This document shows positions 19,238-27,482 of a stretch of DNA of 64,000 bases, in pieces; the stretch's first letter is position 1; every line of letters starts with the position of its first letter. The translations under genes were made by a program, and so were the position numbers. The DNA comes from Desulfovibrio piger (GTDB lineage: Bacteria > Desulfobacterota > Desulfovibrionia > Desulfovibrionales > Desulfovibrionaceae). The stretch covers positions 827,001 through 891,000 of the forward strand of contig NZ_OX636706.1 of assembly GCF_951793255.1 (NCBI RefSeq). Reading direction: 5' to 3'. The notes beneath the pieces are model-generated. The model had not been told where the DNA came from and searched no databases. It was given only the letters and a program-made list of their open reading frames with translations.

Positions 19238-20023
19238 TTATTTCATTACAATATTTTGATATAGTTCAAAAAGTTTCGCTACAATAGCAGAGTCAGTCAT
19301 ACGGGCAGAGAATCCATACAGTCGCATGACCCCTCTATCCAAATTCTGATGGGCTTCGAGTAGCACGGGAGGCATAGTTCGTGGATCATAAAGATCTGCG
19401 AGGGAACTACCGGGGAATTGCTTACGGGCATCAAGTACAGCCTGGGCCAGTTTGGCTATTTTTTCCTGCTGTTTCTTATTCGCTTCCGGCCAGGGGAAAT
19501 TATTGTATACAATCTCTTTAGAATAACGATAGTCGCTTTTCAAACGACCAGCGATGCTTCGCATCCAACAATTATGCACGGCAGACGTTAAAATACCGAA
19601 GTCATATAGTGATTTACTTTGAATAATAAATAACAAATCACTTGATATTGTATTCGCCGAAAGAAGTCCAATTGGGATATAGTATCTACTCTCAAATGAG
19701 ACCTTAGGAATAACAATATAGTCTTCTTTTGGCATATTTTCTACATGAAAACGTCGCGGCTTGTCCGCAAGTTTTCGTGTTGGCCTACTCTTACTTGCAA
19801 GGCGATACTTCCGTACAGCTTCAACCCGCTTGAGACATTCAGGCATATTTTTCAAATCAGCTGGTTCACAATCTCCAAGCCACAAACAGTAACGTTTTTT
19901 CCCATTAATAAATTCATCAGAGCCTATCCATTTTTTAAAATATTCTTTAGACGCAGGCTCTTTAGCAATAAAAACTTGCGGGATCAACAGCAACGCAAGG
20001 AGCCCTTCCCGCAAAACGCTTTC
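19238..20023 (-). pseudogene. C-terminal remnant of an MmeI-type DNA methyltransferase/restriction enzyme
   Basis: About 260 codons matching the C-terminal part (target recognition and tail) of MmeI-like type IIL enzymes as I remember them: EYFKKWIGSDEFINGKKRYC then LWLGDCEP, RPTRKLADKPRRF, YIPIGLLSANTISSD, YRYSKEIVYNNFPWPE and a final QAVLDARKQFP-LADLYDP-MPPVL-AH-LD block. The nuclease, methyltransferase motifs and start codon are all missing, and the frame is cut off at about 20020, beside asmA. The DNA is clearly more A/T-rich than its surroundings. It is a remnant of a horizontally acquired restriction-modification gene and should not be active. Confidence 0.82.
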
Positions 20024-20027
20024 CTTC

Positions 20028-22028
20028 CTAACGGCCCAACAGCCCCCGGATGGCGCCGCCGGCGTCACGCACGGCACCGCCGATGCTGTTGCCCGCGCCG
20101 CGGGCCGTATCACCGGCCGCGCTGCCTGCCTTCTTGCCGCCTTCCAGCAGATTGCTGCCGAGGCCCTTGACCGCGTCCAGCGCGAACTTGGAATCCAGCG
20201 AGAACGAAAGGTTGTCGAAAGGCCCTTCGTAGTTCACGGGGATGTTCAGGCCCAGCGTGGTGATGGTGGCCGTGCCCTTGAGGTGCTGGCGCGGCAGGCT
20301 GGCGTGGGCCTGGCCCCTGGCCTGGAGCTTGGGCGAGGTGGCCGTCATGGGCGCCAGGTCGGCTTCGCCCTTGCGCAGCACGAAGGGCACATGCACCTGC
20401 TCGAAGGTATCGGAAACAGCGCCCTTGAGGCCGGGCACCGAATGCAGCAGGGAGGTCAGGGCCGGGATATGCATGTTGCGCAGCCGCAGGTCGCCCGAAC
20501 CGGAAAGGGCGGCCATCATGGCGTCGGCGCCTGTGCCGCTCGTGGTGCAGGAGGCCTTGAGGGCCGCCAGACCTTCCACGGAGCGGGGCTTTTCCAGGGA
20601 TTCCTGCAGGGGGCCCAGGGCCACTTCGGCCGCATCCAGATCCAGCGCATACTTGCGGTTCCGGAGGTCGGCACGGCCGCCGGCGGACAGGCGGCCGCTG
20701 CTTTCCAGCACGCCCTGGAAGGAGGTCAGGCGGTAATCGCCCTTGCTGCCGCTCAGAGCCAGGGAGATGTCACGCAGATGCATCTTCTTCCAGCCCAGGG
20801 ACGACATGGCCAGGCGCATGTTGATGGTGGGCCAGCTGGTGGCGCTTTCCTTGTCCGCGGCCGCCACGGCCTTGCCTTCCTTGCCCTTGGCCGTTCCCGC
20901 GTCCTTGCCGCTTTCGGGCAGGGGCAGATATTCGTCCAGTTGCAGCTTGCCCAGGCTCAGGGAGCCTTCCATGGCGAGCACGTCCCGGAAGTGCAGGCGC
21001 AGTTCCGCCCGCAGGGGCGTGGCGTCCAGCTTGCCCTTGCACTGGGAAAGCGCCAGCGTGTCGCCTTCCCAGGTCACGGAGCCCTTGAACAGCAGGGCGT
21101 CCTGCGCATGGGGCTTGAGCTGCACGCCCAGGGCCGAGGCCAGCTTGCGCGGTGCGCCTTCCAGCAGGACGGAGCCCGTGAAGGCCGGGCCGTCCAGACC
21201 CAGCGTACCGGTGAGGCCCACGCGGCCGTGCGGCACGGAAAGGCTCAGGCGGGACAGATGCAGCTGCCGGGCCGCCGTATCCAGCGAGGCATCGCCCTGC
21301 AATTGCACGGGCCCGAGGCCCGCGGGCAGGAGGCCCCGGCGGGAAGGTGTGATGGTCAGGGAAAGGTTCTGCACACGCGGGGCCATGCCGAAGAGCCCGG
21401 CCTGGGCATCCAGGGCCAGGGTCCCGGCCAGCGTGCGCCCGGCGGTGAGCAGATCATAGGTGAAATCGCAGCGCAGGACGGCGTCCTGACCGTTGCGCAG
21501 GTTCTCTACAGAAAGGTTGATGTCGCGCAGGTCGTAGCGCTCGCTGCCCTTCTCCACATGCAGGCTGCCCTTGCTCAGGGTCAGGCGGCCCAGCTCCAGC
21601 GGCAGGAGCACTTCGCTGCCGGGCTTGTTGCCGGCGGCATTGCCGGAGGCCGCATCCGCAGGCGCGGCGGCCTTGCCTTCCGGCAGCAGCAGACTCAGCG
21701 AGGGGCTGTCCAGACGGACTTCGCCGATGACCAGCTCCCCGTGCAGCAGCGGTTCCAGCTCCAGATGGGCCTCGCCGCCCTTGGCCGTGAAGCGCATGCC
21801 CTGCCCGTCCTGCACGCCGTCCCAGCTGACGGCGGTGAATTTGGCCCCGGGGGGCAGCAGGGAAAGCTCGGGCGGGCTGGCGAAGCGCACGGGCGTGCCC
21901 GTGGCTTTTTCCACCGCGGCCGAGATCTGGCCGCTGATGAACTCGGTATCCAGCTGACTGATCACTATGGCCAGTACCGCCGCCAGTACCAGAACGATAC
22001 CTCCGATCCAGCAAAGTACGCGCTTCAT
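20028..22028 (-). CDS. AsmA-family protein
   Basis: 666 residues, anchored by one N-terminal membrane helix (VLCWIGGIVLVLAAVLAIVI), with a large periplasmic part rich in beta strands. The N-terminal AsmA domain shows SQLDTEF, TGTPVRF and LSLLPPGAKF, and the C-terminal AsmA region has DLRLRNMHIPALTSLL. AsmA-like proteins are linked to outer-membrane biogenesis and phospholipid transport. The C-terminal end is a Gly/Ala-rich tail. Start 22028 with GGAGGCG upstream. The methyltransferase remnant begins four bases after its stop. Confidence 0.88.
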   Translation of the reverse strand: MKRVLCWIGGIVLVLAAVLAIVISQLDTEFISGQISAAVEKATGTPVRFASPPELSLLPPGAKFTAVSWDGVQDGQGMRFTAKGGEAHLELEPLLHGELVIGEVRLDSPSLSLLLPEGKAAAPADAASGNAAGNKPGSEVLLPLELGRLTLSKGSLHVEKGSERYDLRDINLSVENLRNGQDAVLRCDFTYDLLTAGRTLAGTLALDAQAGLFGMAPRVQNLSLTITPSRRGLLPAGLGPVQLQGDASLDTAARQLHLSRLSLSVPHGRVGLTGTLGLDGPAFTGSVLLEGAPRKLASALGVQLKPHAQDALLFKGSVTWEGDTLALSQCKGKLDATPLRAELRLHFRDVLAMEGSLSLGKLQLDEYLPLPESGKDAGTAKGKEGKAVAAADKESATSWPTINMRLAMSSLGWKKMHLRDISLALSGSKGDYRLTSFQGVLESSGRLSAGGRADLRNRKYALDLDAAEVALGPLQESLEKPRSVEGLAALKASCTTSGTGADAMMAALSGSGDLRLRNMHIPALTSLLHSVPGLKGAVSDTFEQVHVPFVLRKGEADLAPMTATSPKLQARGQAHASLPRQHLKGTATITTLGLNIPVNYEGPFDNLSFSLDSKFALDAVKGLGSNLLEGGKKAGSAAGDTARGAGNSIGGAVRDAGGAIRGLLGR

Positions 22029-22194
22029 ATCCGCCTCCGATGGCCTGTCTGTCCTGTGGTCGGGCTACAGGACAAGTGTAGGGCATCGCCAGTCCCGAGG
22101 CAAGCCGGGCCGCCGCTGCCGCGGGCTCCCTGCCCGGGAAAAAGGATGGGCCCCAAGGATGGCCTGCCCTTTCTCCGACCTGCCTTGCGGACGC

Positions 22195-22221
22195 AAAAAG
22201 GGGGAGCCTTGCGGCTCCCCC
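22195..22221 (-). terminator. Terminator of rpsA
   Basis: GGGGGAGCC pairs with GGCTCCCCC; on the minus strand it is followed by TTTTT. It lies 29 bases past the rpsA stop. Confidence 0.88.
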
Positions 22222-22249
22222 TTCATATTCGCAAACCGGTCCGTGAGGA

Positions 22250-23953
22250 CTAGTTGTTTTCCTGAGCGGCCTTCAGCAGGTCGCCGAGGCTCTGACCGGC
22301 TTCCTGGGGACCAGCGTGGAATTCTTTGGGCTTGCGGCGGTCTTCGTCGTCCTTGATCTGCTTGATGGACAGACCCAGGCGGCGTTCTTCGGCGCTCACG
22401 TGGATGACCTTGGCCTGGATTTCCTGACCTTCCTTGTAGAGCTCGGCAGGGCTCTTGATCTTCTTGCTGGAAAGTTCGGAAACGTGCACCAGACCTTCGA
22501 TGCCTTCTTCCACTTCCACGAACAGACCGAAGTCGGTGATGTTGGTCACCACGCCCTTCACGGTGCAGCCCACGGGGTAGGTGCTGGGCACGTGGCCCCA
22601 CGGATCATCGACCAGCTGCTTGATGCCCAGGGTGAACTTTTCGTTTTCCTGGTCAACGGTCAGCACCTTGGCCTGCACGGTGTCGCCCACCTTGTAGATC
22701 TCGTTGGGATGACGCACCTTCTTGGTCCAGCTGATGTCGGACACGTGGATGAGGCCGTCGATGCCGTCTTCGATACCGATGAACATACCGAATTCGGTGA
22801 TGTTCTTGATGACGCCTTCGAGGATGGTGCCTTCAGGATACTTTTCGGCCACCAGTTCCCAGGGATTGGGACGAACCTGCTTCATGCCCAGGCTGATGCG
22901 CTTCTTCTCGCCGTCCACACCCAGGATGACGACTTCGACTTCGTCACCGGTGTGCACCATCTGGGAAGGATGACGCAGCTTGCGGGTCCAGGACATTTCG
23001 GAGATGTGCACCAGGCCTTCCACGCCGGGTTCCAGTTCCACGAACGCACCGTAGTCCACCAGGTTGGTGACCTTGCCGGTGCACTTGGCACCTTCGGGGA
23101 AGCGGGCGGAGATGTCCTGCCACGGATCGGGCACCAGCTGCTTGAGGCCCAGGGAGACCTTGTTGTTCTCGCGGTCGAAGGAGAGCACCTTCAGGGTCAG
23201 GTCCTGACCCATGGTGATCATTTCCTTGGGATGGCGGATGCGCTTCCAGCTCATGTCGGTGATGTGCAGCAGGCCGTCCAGACCGCCCAGGTCCACGAAC
23301 ACGCCGTATTCGGTGATGTTCTTGGCCTTGCCGTGCACGATCTGGCCTTCTTCCAGGGTGCGCAGCAGATCCTGACGCTTGGAATCACGCTCTTCTTCCA
23401 GCAGCACGCGGCGGGAAACGATCACGTTGCTGCGGCGGCGGTTGATCTTCAGCACGCGGAATTCGAATTCCTGGTTGACCAGAGCGTCCATGTCGGGCAC
23501 GGGACGCAGGTCCACATGCGAGCCAGGCAGAAAAGCTTCAACCCCGCCGATGTCCACGGTGTAGCCGCCCTTGATGCGACGCACGATGTGGCCCTTGATG
23601 ACCCGGTTGTTTTCCTGCACGTCTTCGAGCTGGTCAAAGACCTGCATGCGCTTGGCCTTCTCAAAGGACAGCGTGATGGTGCCTTCCATTTCGTTCTTGC
23701 GAACGACGTAGACATCCACACGGTCGCCCACGCTGACGGTCATGTTGCCGGCGGCGTCACGGAACTCGCTGGCCGGGATCTGGCCTTCGGACTTGAAGTT
23801 CACGTCCACCAGAACATTGTCGTCATCCACGCGAACGATCTCGCCCTTGGTGATAGAGCCTTCTTCGAGGTCGCCGAAGTCGGGATTGAGATAGTTTTCA
23901 AGGGCGCTTTCGAAACTCATTTCGTTTTCGTGCCCGGTTTCCTTGTCTGCCAT
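22250..23953 (-). CDS. rpsA: 30S ribosomal protein S1
   Basis: 567 residues with six S1 OB-fold repeats. Repeats 3-6 each contain a G-V-NITEFG/NLVDYGAFVE strand and a GLVHVSE/SWTKK motif. It binds mRNA leaders and helps recruit them to the 30S subunit. Three in-frame ATGs compete: 23953 (GGAGG ten bases upstream), 23962 (only one base after it) and 23974 (weaker AGGGGA six bases upstream). The first is preferred; the difference is seven residues. The Asp/Glu-rich N-terminus (NPDFGDLEEGSITKGEIVRV) is typical. Monocistronic with its own terminator. Confidence 0.95.
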   Translation of the reverse strand: MADKETGHENEMSFESALENYLNPDFGDLEEGSITKGEIVRVDDDNVLVDVNFKSEGQIPASEFRDAAGNMTVSVGDRVDVYVVRKNEMEGTITLSFEKAKRMQVFDQLEDVQENNRVIKGHIVRRIKGGYTVDIGGVEAFLPGSHVDLRPVPDMDALVNQEFEFRVLKINRRRSNVIVSRRVLLEEERDSKRQDLLRTLEEGQIVHGKAKNITEYGVFVDLGGLDGLLHITDMSWKRIRHPKEMITMGQDLTLKVLSFDRENNKVSLGLKQLVPDPWQDISARFPEGAKCTGKVTNLVDYGAFVELEPGVEGLVHISEMSWTRKLRHPSQMVHTGDEVEVVILGVDGEKKRISLGMKQVRPNPWELVAEKYPEGTILEGVIKNITEFGMFIGIEDGIDGLIHVSDISWTKKVRHPNEIYKVGDTVQAKVLTVDQENEKFTLGIKQLVDDPWGHVPSTYPVGCTVKGVVTNITDFGLFVEVEEGIEGLVHVSELSSKKIKSPAELYKEGQEIQAKVIHVSAEERRLGLSIKQIKDDEDRRKPKEFHAGPQEAGQSLGDLLKAAQENN

Positions 23954-24276
23954 GCTTGACATGCCTCCAAACATAATTTGTCCCCTGTACGGGGGTGAAA
24001 GAAAGTAGCAAAAGGAAAGGCAAAGCACAAGGCGAAAATGGCCCGGACACGTGTCAGGGCACGCGGAACGGCCCTTTCCACGCCATGGGCGGCGAACGGA
24101 ACGTCGTGAAAGGACAGGGAAAAGAGCTCCCCATTCCTGACAATGGTTCCTGAAAAGAAAAAGGAAGCTGCGGCACCGCAAGGCTGCCGCCCTGCAGAGC
24201 CTGGACGGCAAGGGCTCCGCCTCCCGCCTGCCATGGCTGCATAGGCCCATCGCCGCCCGCCCCTGCGATGACCGGA

Positions 24277-24320
24277 AAAACGCAAAGCGGGCACACCGTC
24301 CGGCGACGGCATGCCCGCAT
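24277..24320 (-). terminator. Terminator after the RlmM-like gene
   Basis: GCGGGCA/TGCCCGC stem enclosing a smaller CCGTC/GACGG hairpin, followed on the minus strand by GCGTTTTT. It starts 22 bases after the stop at 24342. The rest of the 24000-24340 gap is upstream of rpsA and presumably holds its promoter; no clear -35/-10 pair was found. Confidence 0.65.
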
Positions 24321-24341
24321 CATGGCGATGGAAAGGATGGC

Positions 24342-25643
24342 CTAGTCGGCCAGCTTCACGAAGGTCAGCTCGTGCTTGTTGCAGGAAAGATGCAGCAGAC
24401 GGCCGCCCGGGATGGCCGCGAAGGCCCGCGCCGTCTCGTGGTCGGTCTGGGCCTGGAACTTGAGCGTGCATACCACGTTGCGGCAGGCATCGGCCGCCAG
24501 CCATTCCTGCACGGTCTCCAGCAGGCGGTCGGGGTAGCAGATCATGTCCGAGAACAGCCAGTCCACCTGGCCCACATGGCGCGGCTCAAGGCCGAAGCCG
24601 CTGCCCAGGCAGTGGTTGACGCCGGGCATGGCCGCCACCTGGGGCGCCAGCTCGGCCTTGTCCACGCTGAACACGCGGCAGCCCAGCCGCCCCAGCACCC
24701 AGGTCCAGCCGCCCGGTGCGGCGCCCAGGTCGATGCACAGTTCCCCCGGCGCGGGCGTGCGCCCGGTCAGGGTGAAGACTTCCCACAGCTTGAGGTAGGC
24801 GCGGCCCGGCGGGTCCTCGCGGTTCTCCACGAACTGCACTTCCCCGTCGGCAAAGGGCGAGGTGGTGCGCGGCGAGGCCAGCATCAGGTCTTTTTCCCAC
24901 AGGGTGAAGGCTCCCAGCGGCGCGGACGGGGCGGGCGTGCCGAAGTGCAGGGGCCGTGCCGCCACGTAGGGCAGCTGCTCCTGCATGAGGCGCAGACGCC
25001 GCACATGTCCGCCAAGGGTGGGGATGTGCGCCCGCCAGTTGCGCTGCAGGGCCGAGAGCTGCCGTGCCCCGCTGCCGATGGAGGTGATGGGGATCCAGCG
25101 CGGTTCCGTCCAGACGTTCTGGGCCCAGGCCGCGGGCTCCGTGCCCCTGGCCAGCACCAGACGGCCACGCACGGTGATGACGCGGTCCCCCAACTCTTCC
25201 AGCAGGGGCTGCATGTAGTCACGCGCCGCCACCTGCACGCTGAAATCTTCTTTGGGCAGGGCCGAACGGGGCAGGTCGGGCCAGCGACGGGCCAGGAGCA
25301 CCTGCTCCTGCTGCCGGGCCTCGCGCCGCTGTTCCCGGCGCTCCTGCCGCCAGCGGGGCAGGGCATGGGCCTCCCCGGCGGCATGTTCCGGCTGTTCCGC
25401 CTTCTTGCCCCGGCCCGTTTTGGCCCGGGCGGGAGCCTGCGCTGCCGGCTCCCCGGAAACACGACGCCCGGAACGGCGGGACGGGCCTTGCCTGTCCGCG
25501 CCCTGCTCCGGGCTGGCCTTGCCCCCGCTGCGACGGCGGGGCGCTGAACGTTTTTTCTCTTCCCTGTCGGCTTCCTGCGGGGCCTGCTCCTCATGGAGGG
25601 CGCCACGACGGGGCGCGGGAAATGATCGACTGTGCGTACTCAT
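24342..25643 (-). CDS. RlmM/FtsJ-like 23S rRNA 2'-O-methyltransferase
   Basis: 433 residues as called. Residues from ~240 onward form a Rossmann methyltransferase of the RrmJ/RlmM type: SAM motif DLGAAPGGWTWVLGRLGC, acidic VDKAEL, VDWLFSDMICYP and CTLKFQ. A THUMP-like region precedes it. In E. coli, RlmM methylates C2498 of 23S rRNA; the same role is inferred. The first ~115 residues are a Lys/Arg/Glu/Ala-rich low-complexity stretch. The ATG at 25643 has no clear ribosome-binding site, so the true start may lie further in. Confidence 0.75.
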   Translation of the reverse strand: MSTHSRSFPAPRRGALHEEQAPQEADREEKKRSAPRRRSGGKASPEQGADRQGPSRRSGRRVSGEPAAQAPARAKTGRGKKAEQPEHAAGEAHALPRWRQERREQRREARQQEQVLLARRWPDLPRSALPKEDFSVQVAARDYMQPLLEELGDRVITVRGRLVLARGTEPAAWAQNVWTEPRWIPITSIGSGARQLSALQRNWRAHIPTLGGHVRRLRLMQEQLPYVAARPLHFGTPAPSAPLGAFTLWEKDLMLASPRTTSPFADGEVQFVENREDPPGRAYLKLWEVFTLTGRTPAPGELCIDLGAAPGGWTWVLGRLGCRVFSVDKAELAPQVAAMPGVNHCLGSGFGLEPRHVGQVDWLFSDMICYPDRLLETVQEWLAADACRNVVCTLKFQAQTDHETARAFAAIPGGRLLHLSCNKHELTFVKLAD

Positions 25644-26075
25644 GTGATCAGCATAGCCCAAAGCCCGGACAAGGCCAAGCGTCCGCCAGCCTCCTCCGGC
25701 GACGGGGATGGCCCGAGCGGCGAAAAAAAACAGGGCCGTCCTCCCCTCGCGGACCAGCGCCGCCCGTGCCGCAACGGCCGGACAAAAGGAGCCTTCCCCC
25801 CGCATCTCCCGGACAGCGCAGGCATTTACTTTTCCACCCGGCTTGACTTTTGTGCCCCAAACCGTTTCTGATGGCGCATCCATGCGGGGAATTCCGTGCA
25901 AATCGGAAACAGTCGCGCTGCGGTAAGAGGGTACGGAGCTTCTTTGGCGACACGCCACGACAGCCAGCCGTCACGGTGAAGGCGAAGCAAAGGCCCGGAG
26001 GCATGCCTCCCCATTCCCTCAAGTCCGAATACCCGCTCCATCCCTAACCTTTCAACGCGTCATTGAGGAGGTTCC
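25644..26075. other. Intergenic region upstream of cbiK
   Basis: 430 bases between divergent genes. A weak TTGACT (25843) with no good -10 is the only promoter-like sequence seen. I looked for a cobalamin-riboswitch box because of the adjacent cobaltochelatase and saw none. No repeat or small gene recognised. Confidence 0.5.
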
Positions 26076-26963
26076 ATGCGTCGTATCCCCACAACATCCC
26101 TGCGCTCCACGCTGCTGGCCCTGCTGCTCACCCTCTGCCTGGCCCTGCCTGCCCTGGCGGCCCAGAAGGAAGGCCTGCTGCTGGTGGCCTTCGGCACCAG
26201 CGTGCCCGAGGCCCAGCCCGCCCTGACCGCCATCGACAAGGAATTCAAGGCCGCCTTCCCCCACAGCCCCGTGATCTGGGCCTATACCTCCAGCATCATC
26301 CGGGCCAAGCTGGAAAAGAAGGGCGTGCACATCGGTGACGTGGCCGCCGGCCTGGAAGAGCTGGCCCGGCAAAAGGTGGACGTGGTGCGCGTCCAGTCCC
26401 TGCATGTGGTGGCCGGTGAGGAATTCAGCGAGATGGAGCGCCTGCTCGTCAGCTGGCTGGTCCGCCATCCCGACAGTTTCAAGGCCGTCTATCTGGGCCG
26501 CCCGCTGCTGGAATCCCGGCAGGATGCCGAAGATGTCTGCCGCGCCGTCCTCGGCGCCACCGAAGGCAAGCGCAAGTCCGGCGAGCTGCTGGCCCTCATG
26601 GGCCACGGCCAGAGCCACGGCCGGGGCGACATGATCATCGAAGGCATGCGCGCCACCCTGGCCGATGCCGACAACCTGGCCGTGCTGGCCACGGTGGAAG
26701 GCTCGCGCGGTTTCGACCAGGTGCTTGCCGCCATCAAGACCAGCCGCGCGTCCGTCATCTGGCTCCAGCCCTTCATGGTGGTGGCCGGGGACCACGCCCG
26801 CAACGACCTGGCCGGTGACGAGCCCGATTCCTGGGCCTCGCAAATCCGCGCCCTGGGCCTTACCCCCCGCCCCGTACTCACCGGTCTGGGCGAGCTGCCC
26901 GGCGTGCGCGCCGTCTTCGTGCGCCATGCCCGCGACAGCCAAGACGATCTGCTGAAGCAGTAA
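26076..26963 (+). CDS. cbiK: Secreted CbiK-type sirohydrochlorin cobaltochelatase
   Basis: 295 residues. A Sec signal peptide (cleavage at ALPALA-AQ, about residue 28) is followed by a CbiK chelatase domain: LLLVAFGTSVPEAQPAL, QSLHVVAGEEF and MGHGQSHGRGD, the last two contributing metal-ligand residues in the family. CbiK inserts Co2+ into sirohydrochlorin in anaerobic B12 synthesis. Desulfovibrio vulgaris is known to have both a cytoplasmic and a periplasmic CbiK; this one corresponds to the periplasmic type, whose role may be metal or haem handling rather than B12. ATG at 26076 with GAGGAGG. Confidence 0.92.
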   Translation: MRRIPTTSLRSTLLALLLTLCLALPALAAQKEGLLLVAFGTSVPEAQPALTAIDKEFKAAFPHSPVIWAYTSSIIRAKLEKKGVHIGDVAAGLEELARQKVDVVRVQSLHVVAGEEFSEMERLLVSWLVRHPDSFKAVYLGRPLLESRQDAEDVCRAVLGATEGKRKSGELLALMGHGQSHGRGDMIIEGMRATLADADNLAVLATVEGSRGFDQVLAAIKTSRASVIWLQPFMVVAGDHARNDLAGDEPDSWASQIRALGLTPRPVLTGLGELPGVRAVFVRHARDSQDDLLKQ

Positions 26964-26975
26964 GACAAGATGCTG

Positions 26976-27054
26976 CCAAGGGGAGACGGGGCCCCTTTTG
27001 GAAAAGGGTCCCCCTTCTCCCCTTGGAACCCCTCTTCCCCCCTAAAACTTTTTC
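26976..27054 (+). repeat. Dispersed palindromic intergenic repeat, copy 3
   Basis: A stem of about 24 bp with one or two mismatches (26976-26999 with 27002-27025) and a two-base loop, then a GGAACCCCTCTTCCCCCC tail ending AAAACTTTTTC. The tail end matches copy 4. It starts 12 bases after the cbiK stop, gene-sense. Confidence 0.8.
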
Positions 27055-27177
27055 TCCGGTCCGGTCGGATGGTCCCCGTCGCTGTCTGAGAGGGCAGAGC
27101 ATCCGGCACAGGACAGGCAGCCCGCAGCCCCGCCAGCCAGACGGTCGCAGACGCGAGGATCATAGATTCAGCCAGCA

Positions 27178-27209
27178 AAAAAGGACGCCACACGTGGCGT
27201 CCTTTTTTA
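27178..27209. terminator. Bidirectional hairpin terminator with GGACGCC stem
   Basis: AAGGACGCCAC pairs with GTGGCGTCCTT between A and T runs. Two other terminators in the window (48838 and 59491) have the same GGACGCC stem. The rest of 27055-27386 shows no gene. Confidence 0.85.
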
Positions 27210-27386
27210 TTGTTTTTTGGGGTGGCCCAAACTGTGCGACCGTTTGTCGAAGTTTCTGGCCGTTCCCTTCCCATGAAAAAACAATCATATCTCCCCGGCC
27301 CACCTGTCGCCCCTTTTTCCATCCGCCCCGGGGACGGACGCACGAAGAAAGCCCGCCGTGGTCAGGCGGGCCGTCACTGATCAGAA

Positions 27387-27472
27387 CAAAAGTTTTTGGG
27401 AGGGATGGGGGGAGCTTGAGGGGGGAAGGGGCGACCTTTTTTCAAAAAGGGCCCCCTTCCCCCCTCAAAAAA
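27387..27472 (-). repeat. Dispersed palindromic intergenic repeat, copy 4
   Basis: Minus-strand reading: TTGAGGGGGGAAGGGGG stem start, complementary half-stem ending CCCCTTCCCCCCTC, then AAGCTCCCCCCATCCCTCCC and AAAAACTTTTG. It starts ten bases after the PaaK-type ligase stop, gene-sense. Confidence 0.85.
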
Positions 27473-27482
27473 CAACCACCGC

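Noticed and set aside
22316-23959. 547-residue open frame on the plus strand
   Set aside because: Antisense to ribosomal protein S1; the repeated HV-D motifs mirror the S1 repeats and are not a protein family.
25644-26075. Cobalamin riboswitch upstream of cbiK
   Set aside because: No B12-box or conserved core was found by eye, and the gene is a secreted CbiK not known to need one.
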